NCBI RefSeq assembly: GCF_000741705.1
Contig: NZ_JGZI01000009.1
Coordinates: 1-64,000 of the forward strand
Reading direction: 5' to 3'
From: Bifidobacterium psychraerophilum
Lineage (GTDB): Bacteria; Actinomycetota; Actinomycetes; Actinomycetales; Bifidobacteriaceae
DNA: 64,000 bases
Part shown: positions 43,597 to 52,361 of the stretch, in pieces
How positions within the stretch are numbered: position 1 is the stretch's first letter
How the letters are laid out: each line of letters begins with the position of its first letter
The notes under the pieces: generated by a model
Database searches by the model: none
What the model was told of the DNA's origin: nothing
The model's input: only the letters and a program-made list of their open reading frames with translations
Made by a program: the position numbers and the translations under genes

Positions 43597-45384
43597 ATGA
43601 CATCCGGCCAAGAGCATACATGGCGTGGACGCGGCGACGAGGCAACGACGGCGCCGCGCCCAGGTGCCGGTGCGCCGTCTGCGCGTCCCTCCGTATCCGC
43701 CCCGGCGGAGGATATGGCCCGACACACGCAGACGATCGGGTTGTTCGGCAGTAAGACACAGCCGTCATACCCGGGTTCATACCATCTCACCTCTCGCGGC
43801 AAACTCAGGCGGTTGTGGCAGATAGCCCGGATCGCCACCCGCTTCGATGTGGTCCGAGGTCTGACCCCGGTGACCATGAGATTGATGCTGGAAGCCCTCG
43901 GACCGACATTCGTGAAGGTCGGTCAGATACTCTCGATGCGTTCGGAGATACTGCCTGACGCCTTCTGCAAAGAACTCTCCCGGTTGAGGGCCGATGCCGA
44001 TCCGATGCCATACCAGACGGTGGTCAACACCCTGGCCCGTGAATACGGACGCCCGGTTGGTGAGGTGTTCGAGGAGATCGATCCGACGCCCTTGGGCTCG
44101 GCCTCCCTGGCCCAGGTCCATCGCGCCAGATTGATCACGGGCGAGGATGTCGCGATCAAGGTGCAGCGGCCGGGTGTGCGCGAAATCATGGCGCAGGACA
44201 TCGACATCATGCGCACCTTCGCCAAGATGGCGACCCGTTTCGCGCGTAGCGCCCAGATCCTTGATCTCAAAGGCGTTGTGGAAGAGCTCTGGGACACATT
44301 CCAGACCGAAACGGATTTCATGATGGAGGCCAGAAATCTTGATGACTTCCGGGTCTTCTGCAAGGACTATGCCTACATAGACTGCCCCCGACCGTATATG
44401 CGCCTGTGCACGCAGCATGTGGTGGTGATGGACTATGTCGACGGCATCTCGGTCTCCCATCCCAAGGAGTTGCTGGACGCAGGATACGATCTTGAAGAGA
44501 TCGGCATGAAACTCGTGGACAACTACGCCACGCAGGTCTTGGATGCCGGGTTCTTCCACGCGGATCCCCACCCCGGAAACATCATCATCGACGAGGGGCG
44601 AATCGTACTCATCGACCTTGGGATGACCGGCAGGTTGGATTCAGGCACGCGTTCGGTGCTTCGCGACATGCTGTATGCCGTTGCCCGCCAGGATTCACCC
44701 GCCTTGGCGAACGCCCTGCTCAGATTCGCCGGATCCGATGAGAAGCGCGCCGATGATTATCCGGCGTTGCTGAATGATCTGGATGCGGTAATCGAACAGT
44801 TCGGTACCGTGGCATTGGCTGAACTCAACATCGGCGATTTCTTCAACGCCCTGATGCAGCTTGCCCGCAGGCATTCCATAGAGATGCCCAGTTCGGTGAC
44901 CACGGTTGCCCGCGGGCTCATCACCCTGGAAGGCACCTTGGATGAGTTCCTGCCATCGACGAATATGATCGAGATCATCTCGCATCATATCCTCGCCTCC
45001 AAAAGCGCCGGCACGAGGGTGAAGGAGGAGGGCCGCTCCCTGGTGGACCAAGGCAATCGGGCGCTTCATGGTCTGCTTGGTGCCCTGGTGGAGACGAAAA
45101 CGGTCTCTAAGATGCTGACCAGAGGTCAGATGAAGGTCAACATCGAGTTGGTGGGTTCCGAACAGCCTCTGCAGCAACTCTCCGACATGGTGAACCGCAT
45201 CACGATGGCATTGATCGTGGTCGGTCTGTATGTGGGGTCGTCAATCGTCTATTTTGCAGGGATCAAGCCTGTGATTTTCGGTATTCCGGTCATCGGTCTT
45301 ATGGGCTACGTCGTGGCATTCATACTGTCGGTCTGGATCGTGATCGATATCATGATCAAGAACCGCGCGATCAAACGCCACTGA
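43597..45384 (+). CDS. ABC1/UbiB-AarF family protein kinase-like membrane protein
   Basis: 595 residues. After a disordered start, the family motifs are present: the KxGQ motif in LGPTFVKVGQILSMRSEILP, the Ala/Ser-rich loop PLGSASLAQVHRA, the ATP-site Lys in VAIKVQRPG, the catalytic block FFHADPHPGNI and the metal-binding IDLGMTGRL. Two C-terminal membrane helices follow (RITMALIVVGLYVGSSIVYF, PVIGLMGYVVAFILSVWIVI). UbiB proteins support ubiquinone synthesis elsewhere; fermentative bifidobacteria make no quinones, so the role is probably lipid-related or unknown. GGGGAGAG lies upstream. Confidence 0.9.
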   Translation: MTSGQEHTWRGRGDEATTAPRPGAGAPSARPSVSAPAEDMARHTQTIGLFGSKTQPSYPGSYHLTSRGKLRRLWQIARIATRFDVVRGLTPVTMRLMLEALGPTFVKVGQILSMRSEILPDAFCKELSRLRADADPMPYQTVVNTLAREYGRPVGEVFEEIDPTPLGSASLAQVHRARLITGEDVAIKVQRPGVREIMAQDIDIMRTFAKMATRFARSAQILDLKGVVEELWDTFQTETDFMMEARNLDDFRVFCKDYAYIDCPRPYMRLCTQHVVVMDYVDGISVSHPKELLDAGYDLEEIGMKLVDNYATQVLDAGFFHADPHPGNIIIDEGRIVLIDLGMTGRLDSGTRSVLRDMLYAVARQDSPALANALLRFAGSDEKRADDYPALLNDLDAVIEQFGTVALAELNIGDFFNALMQLARRHSIEMPSSVTTVARGLITLEGTLDEFLPSTNMIEIISHHILASKSAGTRVKEEGRSLVDQGNRALHGLLGALVETKTVSKMLTRGQMKVNIELVGSEQPLQQLSDMVNRITMALIVVGLYVGSSIVYFAGIKPVIFGIPVIGLMGYVVAFILSVWIVIDIMIKNRAIKRH

Positions 45385-45632
45385 CCCGTTCTTTGCGCCC
45401 ATGCGCATACCGGCTTCGGCGCGGCGCATCTCGGTGCGAACACCGCATGCATGGCGCTATGAACCACGCGGGGGCCACGTATATCCGCCTTCGTTAGCCC
45501 GTTCAAGATTATTGCAATAGCCTGAAGATGATAACGCTACAGGTGAAGAGTGCCGCTCTTCGTTACAGTGGTGGAGCAATCGTCGATTACATTGATAGGT
45601 TGTCACTGCTTGTTGTAGGGGAAATGGGATTG

Positions 45633-45659
45633 CCTTCCATGGCGTTTGGGCATGGAAGG
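45633..45659 (+). promoter_or_regulatory. 5' UTR hairpin before the binding-protein gene
   Basis: CCTTCCATG (45633-45641) and CATGGAAGG (45651-45659) pair perfectly around a 9-nt loop, ending 4 nt before the ribosome binding site AGGAGAGG (45663-45670). Further upstream lie a perfect palindrome TATTGCAATA (45510-45519) and a short hairpin GAAGAG/CTCTTC near 45545-45561. The 296-bp gap after the kinase gene holds no ORF. The hairpin may stabilise the mRNA or tune translation. Confidence 0.55.
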
Positions 45660-45680
45660 ATTAGGAGAGGATAGATATCT

Positions 45681-46646
45681 ATGTTTGCTTTGGGTACCAG
45701 ATTGTCCAAGAAGGCGGCAACGACAGCCGCCGCCATTATGATCGTCACCGGCCTGGTCGCGGTCGCGGGCTGCGGGGAGGCCCCGGCGCCTTCGGCCTCG
45801 GGTTCAAGCAGCTCCTCGGTCAACCCTGATCTTGACGCTGCCGCATACACGAAGATCATCGATGGTGGCGAGACCGCCGACGCATCCACGGTGGATGCGA
45901 ACACCTGGGCCAAGGCCGTGAAAGCGGCCGGTGTGTTGAAGGTCGGTGGCACGAAGACCTCCACGCTGTTCTCGCTGCAATCCACGAGTGACAACAAGGT
46001 TCGAGGATTCGATGCCGGACTGTCACAGTTGCTGGCGAAATACATCATCGGCAAATCGGATACCGAGCTGACGGTTGTGGATTCATCCACCCGTGAGAGC
46101 GTGCTTCAAAACGGTACGGTCGATTCGGTGTTCGCCACGTACTCGATCACCAGCGAACGCAAGCAGAAAATCGACTTCGCAGGACCGTACTACGTCTCGC
46201 AGCAGGCGATTCTGGTCAAGAAGACGAATAACGACATCTCGAGCGTCAAGGATCTTGACGGCAAGAAGGTCGGAGTCCAGGCGGGCTCCACGGGTCCTGA
46301 TGTGGTCAAGGAGAATGCTTCAGGCGCAACGGTCCAGGAGTTCCAGACCGATGACGAGATCACCCAGGCGCTGCGTCAGGGTCGTATCGATGCCTACGTG
46401 GTCGATCAGACGCTGCTGCTTGGTGATGTGGTGAAGAACCCCAACGATTTCAAGATCGTCGGTGAGCCTTTCGGTGATAAGGACCCATACGGCATCGGTC
46501 TGCCGAAGGGTTCCGACGCTGCCGAATTCGTCAACGCCTGGCTCAAGAAGATCGAGGCCGACGGCACGTGGGCGAAACTTTGGAAGGTTACGATAGGGGA
46601 CCGTACAGGGGTCACCGAGGTTCCGACACCCCCGACAATCGAGTAG
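45681..46646 (+). CDS. Amino-acid (glutamate-type) ABC transporter substrate-binding lipoprotein
   Basis: 321 residues. Lipoprotein signal with lipobox VAVAGC, then a Ser-rich linker and a family 3 solute-binding fold: VLKVGGTKTSTLFSL, RGFDAGLSQLLAKYI, SVFATYSITSERKQKIDFAG, YYVSQQAILVKKT, GKKVGVQAGSTG and IDAYVVDQTLLLG. These are hallmarks of Glu/Gln/polar amino-acid binding proteins such as GluB. It is anchored outside the membrane and feeds the permeases encoded next. The family assignment is firm; the ligand is inferred. Confidence 0.9.
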   Translation: MFALGTRLSKKAATTAAAIMIVTGLVAVAGCGEAPAPSASGSSSSSVNPDLDAAAYTKIIDGGETADASTVDANTWAKAVKAAGVLKVGGTKTSTLFSLQSTSDNKVRGFDAGLSQLLAKYIIGKSDTELTVVDSSTRESVLQNGTVDSVFATYSITSERKQKIDFAGPYYVSQQAILVKKTNNDISSVKDLDGKKVGVQAGSTGPDVVKENASGATVQEFQTDDEITQALRQGRIDAYVVDQTLLLGDVVKNPNDFKIVGEPFGDKDPYGIGLPKGSDAAEFVNAWLKKIEADGTWAKLWKVTIGDRTGVTEVPTPPTIE

Positions 46647-46671
46647 TTTGGGGACTGTCGCTCTGTCAGAT

Positions 46672-46711
46672 ATTCGGTCGTTTCGCCGCCCGTGGGCGGT
46701 GACGGCCGAAT
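46672..46711 (+). promoter_or_regulatory. Intercistronic hairpin between binding protein and permease genes
   Basis: A 10-bp outer stem (46672-46681 with 46702-46711, one G-U pair) encloses a second GC-rich arm, CCGCCC with GGGCGG. The permease gene starts 34 bp later behind AAGGAGG. Such structures commonly protect the upstream message or partly terminate it, giving an excess of binding protein over permease. Confidence 0.6.
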
Positions 46712-46745
46712 TCTGTTGATGATGCATACACAGTAAGGAGGTGTT

Positions 46746-47411
46746 ATGGGAGCTGATCTTATACACCTACTGAATACATATGGCACGCAGTTCCTCAGCA
46801 GCTACTGGGTTTCCCTGCGTATCGCGCTGATTGCCTTCGCCGGGGGTTTTCTCCTGGGGACGCTGCTCACTGTGGCCCGGGTCAGCCCGATTCCGCCCCT
46901 GCGTGGCGCCGTCAATGTTTTCGTCGAGACCTTCCGCAATGCACCGGTGCTTTGCGTACTCATCTTCATCGTCTATGCCTTGCCTGATCTGGGCATCGTC
47001 ATCGACTACGAGCCCAGCGTGATCATAGCCTTGGTTCTGGTCTCATCCGCCTTCGCCTGCGACAATCTTCGCACCGGAATCAATACGATAGATGCCGGTC
47101 AGATCGAGGCCGCACGTGCCTTGGGCATGGGCTTTTCTTCAATCGTCGGATCGATCGTGCTTCCTCAGGCCTTTCGCAGTGTGATCCAGCCGATGGTCAC
47201 CCTGTTCATCTCGGTGGTCATCAGCTCCTCGGCCGGTTCGCTGGTGCCGCTGGCGCATAAGGAGCTCACCGGTCTGGTGGCCGATATCAACAATCATGAG
47301 GCGATGGGCATGGTCACCTTCCTGATCGCTTCGCTGTTGTATGTATTCACCGGTCTGATCATTGCGTTCTTCGGACGCAAGGTCGAAAGGAGGCTGGCGA
47401 TATGGCGATGA
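46746..47411 (+). CDS. Amino-acid ABC transporter permease 1 (GluC-like)
   Basis: 221 residues. Five predicted membrane helices and the polar amino-acid permease signatures: FLSSYWVSLRIALIAFAGGF, VFVETFRNAPVLCVLIFIVY, and the EAA loop GQIEAARALGMGFSSIVGSI that contacts the ATPase, followed by LPQAFRSVIQPMV. AAGGAGG precedes the ATG. Its end overlaps the second permease gene by 10 bp. It forms the channel as a heterodimer. Confidence 0.93.
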   Translation: MGADLIHLLNTYGTQFLSSYWVSLRIALIAFAGGFLLGTLLTVARVSPIPPLRGAVNVFVETFRNAPVLCVLIFIVYALPDLGIVIDYEPSVIIALVLVSSAFACDNLRTGINTIDAGQIEAARALGMGFSSIVGSIVLPQAFRSVIQPMVTLFISVVISSSAGSLVPLAHKELTGLVADINNHEAMGMVTFLIASLLYVFTGLIIAFFGRKVERRLAIWR

Positions 47412-48220
47412 CGCGCACGGAACGGGCTCTGTTCGAAGTCGGAGGGCCCAAGGCACGCAGACGGATCGTGATCGGTACCGTGATCAGCGCCATCCTTCTG
47501 GCTCTTCTGCTGGCTTGGGTCATATACCGCTTCTACGAAAAAGGGCAGCTCGACTACCGGTACTGGTATTTCTTCACGCAAGGCAATGTGATCGCCTTCC
47601 TGGGGGCCGGACTCATCGGCACGATGCGGGCCGCACTCGGTGCCGGCGCAATCGCACTCGTGATGGGCATGCTGCTGATGCTATGCCGCACGTCAAGCAT
47701 CCGGCCGCTCTCATGGCTGGCGGCGACCATCACTGAATTCCTTCGTGGAACACCGACCCTGCTCTTCATCTACTTCCTGTTTTTGGTGCCTGCGCAATTC
47801 GGCATCCATATGAGCACGTACTGGATGGTGGTCATCCCGACTTCAGCCTATGCCTCGGCCGTACTGGCAGAAGTCTATCGGGCGGGTGTCGCGGCCGTGC
47901 CGAGCGGGCAGAAGGAGGCGGGCATATCGTTGGGGCTGACATCCTCCCAGAACTTCCGTTATATCGTGATGCCGCAGATGCTGCGCATCGTCACGCCGAC
48001 CCTTGTCGCGCAGTTGGTGGTTGTGGTGAAGGACACCACATTCGGCTATGTGGTGACCTACCCGGAGCTGATGGTCAACGCCAAGGTGGTTATCGCCAAC
48101 TTCAGCAGTCTGGTTCCGGTCTATCTGGTTGTGGCCATCATCTATGTGCTGATCAACTATGCGATCTCCCGTTTCGCCAACTGGCTCTCGCACCGGAACA
48201 GCATAGATATCCTGGTGTGA
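47402..48220 (+). CDS. Amino-acid ABC transporter permease 2 (GluD-like)
   Basis: 272 residues. An extended N-terminus with one helix (IVIGTVISAILLALLLAWVI), then the permease core: GLIGTMRAALGAGAIALVMG, ITEFLRGTPTLLFIYFLFLV, AEVYRAGVAAVPSGQKEAGI with the EAA loop (EAGISLGLTSSQNFRYIVMPQ). Partner of the upstream permease. No ATP-binding subunit gene follows or precedes the cluster in this window, so the ATPase must be encoded elsewhere. Confidence 0.93.
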   Translation: MAMTRTERALFEVGGPKARRRIVIGTVISAILLALLLAWVIYRFYEKGQLDYRYWYFFTQGNVIAFLGAGLIGTMRAALGAGAIALVMGMLLMLCRTSSIRPLSWLAATITEFLRGTPTLLFIYFLFLVPAQFGIHMSTYWMVVIPTSAYASAVLAEVYRAGVAAVPSGQKEAGISLGLTSSQNFRYIVMPQMLRIVTPTLVAQLVVVVKDTTFGYVVTYPELMVNAKVVIANFSSLVPVYLVVAIIYVLINYAISRFANWLSHRNSIDILV

Positions 48221-48317
48221 TCGCGGCGGTGCGAGTTAAGATACAGAGCAGTGGTGAACTGGTAGGGCGGTTGGTTTTACCAGCGTCTCAGAAGCGCACA
48301 ACGAAGGGATATCTACG

Positions 48318-49385
48318 ATGAGTTTCGGAAAGAACGTTCGCAGACTTGCATTGTTCGGAGCCGCAGCCGCAGGACTCGGCACCTGGGCCCTCGCGCCAAG
48401 AGGCCCTCGCGGCAGAAGCAATGCCCTCGTCACCGCCACTCCGGGAGGTGTCCCGGGGCAGGAGATCTATGAGAACGGCCCCATCCCCAGTGTGTATTAT
48501 GCCCATCGCGGTCTGCATGACTCAGGTTCGGGCCTGACCGCCGGCTATCTGTCGGAGAGCGTGGATTACGTGACCCTGGCCAGGGAGATGGCCGCAAAGG
48601 CCGGGTACGGGGATGTGAACTCCAAGGGAGCCATCGCCCCCGAGAACTCCCTGGCGGCATTCGCCGCGGCATGCGAGGCGGGCTTCGGCATTGAGCTGGA
48701 TCTGCAACTCAGCAAAGACGGGCATGTCGTGGTCGTCCATGACGACGATCTGGCGAGGGTCGCCGGTGTGAACCGCAGGATATCCGATCTCACGTATGCG
48801 CAGCTGTGCAGGATACCGTTGTTCCCGAGCCCCGCGAAGGCAGGGGATTCGCATGTGGAGCAGGTGACCGATGTCATCCCTGAAGCAGCGGAGGATTCAG
48901 GCTATGCGCAGTATGTTCCTCTGCTCACCGAGGTGCTGGACGTGGTTGACGGTCGAGTCCCACTCATCATCGAATACAAGATGGGCGATGACTTCGATGA
49001 GGAGTTGATGAAGCGCGCTGATGCCATTCTTCAGGGGTATCAGGGTCCGTATGTGATCGAGTCCTTCAATCCTCTGGCGGTGAACTGGTATCGGCTCCAT
49101 CGCCCGGAAGTGTGCAGAGGACAGCTCTCGGCCCCTGAACAGGCGTCCTTCAAAGGCGTTGCGGATGTGCAGCACTGGCTGGCGGGCAAGCTGATGTTCA
49201 ACTGGCTCGGACGTCCTGATTTCATCGCCTACGACTGGCATGGAGGGGACAGCCTCCCGGTTACGACGGCCCGTTCCCTCGGCGCGATCACGGTCTCTTG
49301 GACCGTCCGCAGCAGTGCCGAACAGGAGGCCTCCGACCCCTACTTCGATTACATGATCTTCGAGTCCTTCGTCCCGCTGGGCTAG
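48318..49385 (+). CDS. Glycerophosphodiester phosphodiesterase
   Basis: 355 residues. N-terminal basic-plus-hydrophobic segment (RRLALFGAAAAGLGTWALA), so anchored or exported, then the GDPD barrel: YYAHRGLHDS, APENSLAAFAAA, GIELDLQLSKDGHVVVVHDD (metal and catalytic Glu, Asp, His residues), VDGRVPLIIEYKMGDDFDEE and YVIESFNPLAVNWYR. It hydrolyses glycerophosphodiesters to glycerol-3-phosphate and an alcohol, for lipid or teichoic-type polymer turnover. CGAAGGGAT lies upstream. Confidence 0.9.
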   Translation: MSFGKNVRRLALFGAAAAGLGTWALAPRGPRGRSNALVTATPGGVPGQEIYENGPIPSVYYAHRGLHDSGSGLTAGYLSESVDYVTLAREMAAKAGYGDVNSKGAIAPENSLAAFAAACEAGFGIELDLQLSKDGHVVVVHDDDLARVAGVNRRISDLTYAQLCRIPLFPSPAKAGDSHVEQVTDVIPEAAEDSGYAQYVPLLTEVLDVVDGRVPLIIEYKMGDDFDEELMKRADAILQGYQGPYVIESFNPLAVNWYRLHRPEVCRGQLSAPEQASFKGVADVQHWLAGKLMFNWLGRPDFIAYDWHGGDSLPVTTARSLGAITVSWTVRSSAEQEASDPYFDYMIFESFVPLG

Positions 49386-49477
49386 GACAGCCCGGATTCG
49401 GAGGGCCGCTTGGCGGGGCGCGGAGGCGTCTGGGCCGTGCCCGCAGCCGGTCCCGGACGAGGTACTGTGCGAATATG

Positions 49478-49513
49478 AGTGTGAGCTTCGGTGCATGCAC
49501 CGAAGCTCACACT
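49478..49513. terminator. Bidirectional terminator between the phosphodiesterase and upp genes
   Basis: A perfect 36-nt palindrome: AGTGTGAGCTTCGGTGCA followed by its exact complement, ending at 49513, then TGTTTAT. It lies between two convergent genes and can fold on either strand, so it most likely ends both transcripts. Confidence 0.85.
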
Positions 49514-49540
49514 GTTTATGGCCATAAGAGGCCCGAAGGA

Positions 49541-50179
49541 CTAGTCGATCACGCCGTACAGGCGGTCTCCGGCGTCGCCCAATCCGGGAACGATATAGGA
49601 TTTCTCATTGAGTTTCTCGTCGACCGCGCACACCACCACTTTGAAATCGATGCTCGGATCGATTTCCTCGCGAAGACGGTCGAGACCTTCGGGCGCGGCG
49701 ATGATATTGATGGCTGTGACGTCTTTGGCGCCTCTTTCGGCGAGGTAGTGCGTCGCCGCGATAAGCGTGCCGCCGGTGGCAAGCATCGGATCCAGCAGGA
49801 AGCACTGACGGCCGGACAGATCCTCGGGAAGACGGTTCGCATAGGTGACGATATCCAGTGTGTTCTCATCACGTTTCATGCCGAGGAATCCTACCTCGGC
49901 CGTCGGGACGAGACGGGTCATGCCATCGAGCATTCCCAGACCGGCGCGCAGAACAGGGACGACCATCGGTCGCGGTGTGCTCAGCTTCTTGCCGACCATT
50001 GAGGCCACTGGGGTTTCGATGGGGTAGTCGGAGATGGCGAGATTGCGGGTGGCCTCGTAGGCCTCCAGCATCACGAGTTCGCTCACCAGCTCACGGAAGG
50101 TGTTGGACGGGGTGTTTTTATTACGCAGTACGGTGAGTTTGTGCTCTACCAGAGGATGCTGCAATACATGAAGTTCCAT
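49541..50179 (-). CDS. upp: Uracil phosphoribosyltransferase
   Basis: 212 residues, standard length. [20 protein letters not shown] start, [31 protein letters not shown] and the PRPP-binding loop [15 protein letters not shown], plus the C-terminal uracil-binding [15 protein letters not shown]. It salvages uracil to UMP with PRPP. ATG 50179 is chosen from the conserved N-terminus; the frame is open further upstream but not conserved. Confidence 0.96.
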   Translation of the reverse strand: MELHVLQHPLVEHKLTVLRNKNTPSNTFRELVSELVMLEAYEATRNLAISDYPIETPVASMVGKKLSTPRPMVVPVLRAGLGMLDGMTRLVPTAEVGFLGMKRDENTLDIVTYANRLPEDLSGRQCFLLDPMLATGGTLIAATHYLAERGAKDVTAINIIAAPEGLDRLREEIDPSIDFKVVVCAVDEKLNEKSYIVPGLGDAGDRLYGVID

Positions 50180-50533
50180 ATCTACAAGGGTAAACCCCAC
50201 GCTTGGGTGATGAGAGGGTTTGGCGCGCCGTTGCCCAAATAGACAAGAAGGAAGTGCGCCGAATCGTGAAAGCGCCTGTCGGCGCAAACGCCGCTCGCAG
50301 CGGCAACAAATGGAGCCCGGGGCTTAAACACGACCCGACGCGGTAATCATTGTACGGCACAGGCCGATCGCCGAGGCGGGGTGTTGTGCTCTTCGAGGAA
50401 TATGCGGGGTGGATTTCCCGAAGTCCGCTCCGGTGGGCACCGCGGTGCAATACGAACATCATGCCGAGCGATGACGGCGCCCCATCAGATCCGGGTCGGT
50501 GGACAACAGGGTAGCCGGCGGGGAACATCGCCG
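50180..50533. other. Upstream region of upp, no gene seen
   Basis: 354 bp between upp and the next gene, both on the minus strand. On the minus strand a GTACAATG string near 50350 could be a -10 box for upp, giving a leader of about 170 nt. No tRNA, riboswitch or ORF was recognised. Confidence 0.4.
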
Positions 50534-51301
50534 CTATTCGAGTTTCCCCCTACGCCATAGGGAGGCGCCATGCTTGAAATCATTCGCCGTGCCAGCCAGC
50601 TTTCGGGAGGTCCTCAGCAAGGAGGTGACTCTCGGATCGCCGCTTTCCGCACCGAGTGCCTCCTGGCCGATGCTCTCCCTGCCCCGGCGTTCGGCCTCGG
50701 CGGACAGACCCGTCGCAATCACTTCGCAGAACACGCAGGCACGTTCGAGTGCCACCGCGAAATCCCCTGTGAATGCTCCTGAAAGAATCGAATCCGCGGT
50801 TTTGGCGATATCCGACGCGCTTGGCGTCTGGTCGATGCCGACGATCGCCGAGGCGGCTGTGCCGAAGGGCTCACCCGAGCGCCACAACAGGCTGATCGAT
50901 TCGCGGTTGCGGTGCATCCAGGTCCGCAGCGTGTACAGACGCCAAAGGATGCCGGGTAGGGAGTCGGCCTCCGATTTGCTCCAGAGCTCGGCGACCAGAT
51001 CAATGCCTTCATGATCGATGAGCGAGAGTACACGCTTCACGATCTGGGGATCCTGCGTATGGTGCACACGGTCAAGCAATGAGGCTGCCGAACTATGGCT
51101 CAATTCGCTGATCTGCTGGGGATCCAATCCGCCTGCCAAGTGATCGGCCACGGCCTGGTCAAGCTGAGCCGGTCGGGCCGGTCGGTTCGAGCCGAGGCGA
51201 GCCGTTGAAAAGGAGTTGGAGGAGGAGCGTACCGATCCTGAATATGAAGAGTCAATAGACAATAGGTGCCACTTTCTGGATGTCGATGATAATCGGTCCA
51301 T
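50534..51301 (-). CDS. Hypothetical helical protein downstream of mutT1
   Basis: Up to 255 residues on the minus strand. No family recognised. Most of it looks helical (QLDQAVADHLAGGLDPQQIS, PQIVKRVLSLIDHEGIDLVA, DIAKTADSILSGAFTGDFAV) with an HTH-like spacing at the start. The N-terminus is uncertain: ATG 51301 overlaps the upstream gene by 50 bp, and TTG 51262 is an alternative. Position behind mutT1-ppk suggests cotranscription. Clear codon structure over about 230 residues argues it is a real gene. Confidence 0.7.
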   Translation of the reverse strand: MDRLSSTSRKWHLLSIDSSYSGSVRSSSNSFSTARLGSNRPARPAQLDQAVADHLAGGLDPQQISELSHSSAASLLDRVHHTQDPQIVKRVLSLIDHEGIDLVAELWSKSEADSLPGILWRLYTLRTWMHRNRESISLLWRSGEPFGTAASAIVGIDQTPSASDIAKTADSILSGAFTGDFAVALERACVFCEVIATGLSAEAERRGRESIGQEALGAESGDPRVTSLLRTSRKLAGTANDFKHGASLWRRGKLE

Positions 51302-52337
51302 CCGCAGAATCTACTACATTCAGCACAAGCGCGTGCGCCGTCGGCATGAAGGGGGACACACGGGGCAGTTTCTTCGCCAAGGCCGTATTGATGCACAATC
51401 CGCGCAATTGCTCGAATACGCCCTCGAAGAGCGGGCGGTGAGCGCAGATAACGGTATTCTGGCCTTCACGTAGAGCTGATTCGATCTGCTCTTGGAAGCA
51501 ATCCAGAACGGTCTGCTCGCTGCTGGCGTAGGTGTCTTCGGTGAGGTCATCGCTGCGTTCCAGCGGTATGCCGGATTGCAGGGCATAGGGGAGCACGGTG
51601 TCGGCGCAGCGCGTCCAAGACGAGCTGATGATGCGGCTTGGCGCAAAGCAGGCCAGCTCGCGGGTCAGCGCATAGGAGGCCGCGGCGCCTTGCGGGGTGA
51701 GCGGCCGCACCCCATCCTCTCCCAGCCATGATTTGCGCGATTCCGCCTTGCCGTGCCGCACGATCAGTACGCTGCGTGATGGCAGTGCACCTTCACGCAG
51801 ACGAGAGACGAAGGCATCGAGAACCGTGCGGTCAGTGGAGTGTGAAAGCAGCCGTCGTGCCTCCTGGACCGAAGTCCAACGACACTCATCGATCTCGGAG
51901 ACGTCCGGTTCGTGAACCGGGCCGAAGGCGACCTGGCGCTGCTGCGCCTGCATGGAATCGAGCGCCGTGGCCATCCAGTACGACACATGTTTGACTCCCG
52001 AGCGCGAGCCTCCCTTGTTCTTCTTTCCGCCCTCCTCGTTCAGAGGGTATTCCAGGGAGGTGAGAAAAGGACCCAGACAGACAGGGACACCGGTTTCCTC
52101 GCCCACCTCGCGCACGGCGGTATGGAACAGCGACTCGTTCTGTTCCTGCTTGCCTTTGGGCCAGCTCCAATCGTCATACTTGGGCCTGTGCACAAGGCAG
52201 ACTTCCAGGTCCTCAAGGATGTTGTGGAGCTGATCGTCGTTGAGCGTCGCCGACCTGCCCGCCAGAGAGGGCGCGACGGCACGGCCGTTGATCGGCCTTA
52301 CCAGAATCGCGCCGGCCGCCTCGATGATTCTAGACAT
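51252..52337 (-). CDS. mutT1: MutT1-like Nudix hydrolase fused to a histidine phosphatase domain
   Basis: 361 residues in two domains. Nudix domain about 1-170: GAILVRP, WSWPKGKQEQNESLFHTAVR and the box REVGEETG with the metal-binding Glu residues. Histidine-phosphatase domain about 190-345: catalytic VLIVRHGKAESR, then SSSWTRCADTV and ICAHRPLFEGVF. This is the architecture of mycobacterial MutT1, which hydrolyses 8-oxo-(d)GTP and diadenosine polyphosphates. It lies 24 bp after ppk in one operon, the same neighbours as in mycobacteria. Confidence 0.9.
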   Translation of the reverse strand: MSRIIEAAGAILVRPINGRAVAPSLAGRSATLNDDQLHNILEDLEVCLVHRPKYDDWSWPKGKQEQNESLFHTAVREVGEETGVPVCLGPFLTSLEYPLNEEGGKKNKGGSRSGVKHVSYWMATALDSMQAQQRQVAFGPVHEPDVSEIDECRWTSVQEARRLLSHSTDRTVLDAFVSRLREGALPSRSVLIVRHGKAESRKSWLGEDGVRPLTPQGAAASYALTRELACFAPSRIISSSWTRCADTVLPYALQSGIPLERSDDLTEDTYASSEQTVLDCFQEQIESALREGQNTVICAHRPLFEGVFEQLRGLCINTALAKKLPRVSPFMPTAHALVLNVVDSADGPIIIDIQKVAPIVY

Positions 52338-52361
52338 GTTTGGCCAGTCCCCGATGCCGGA

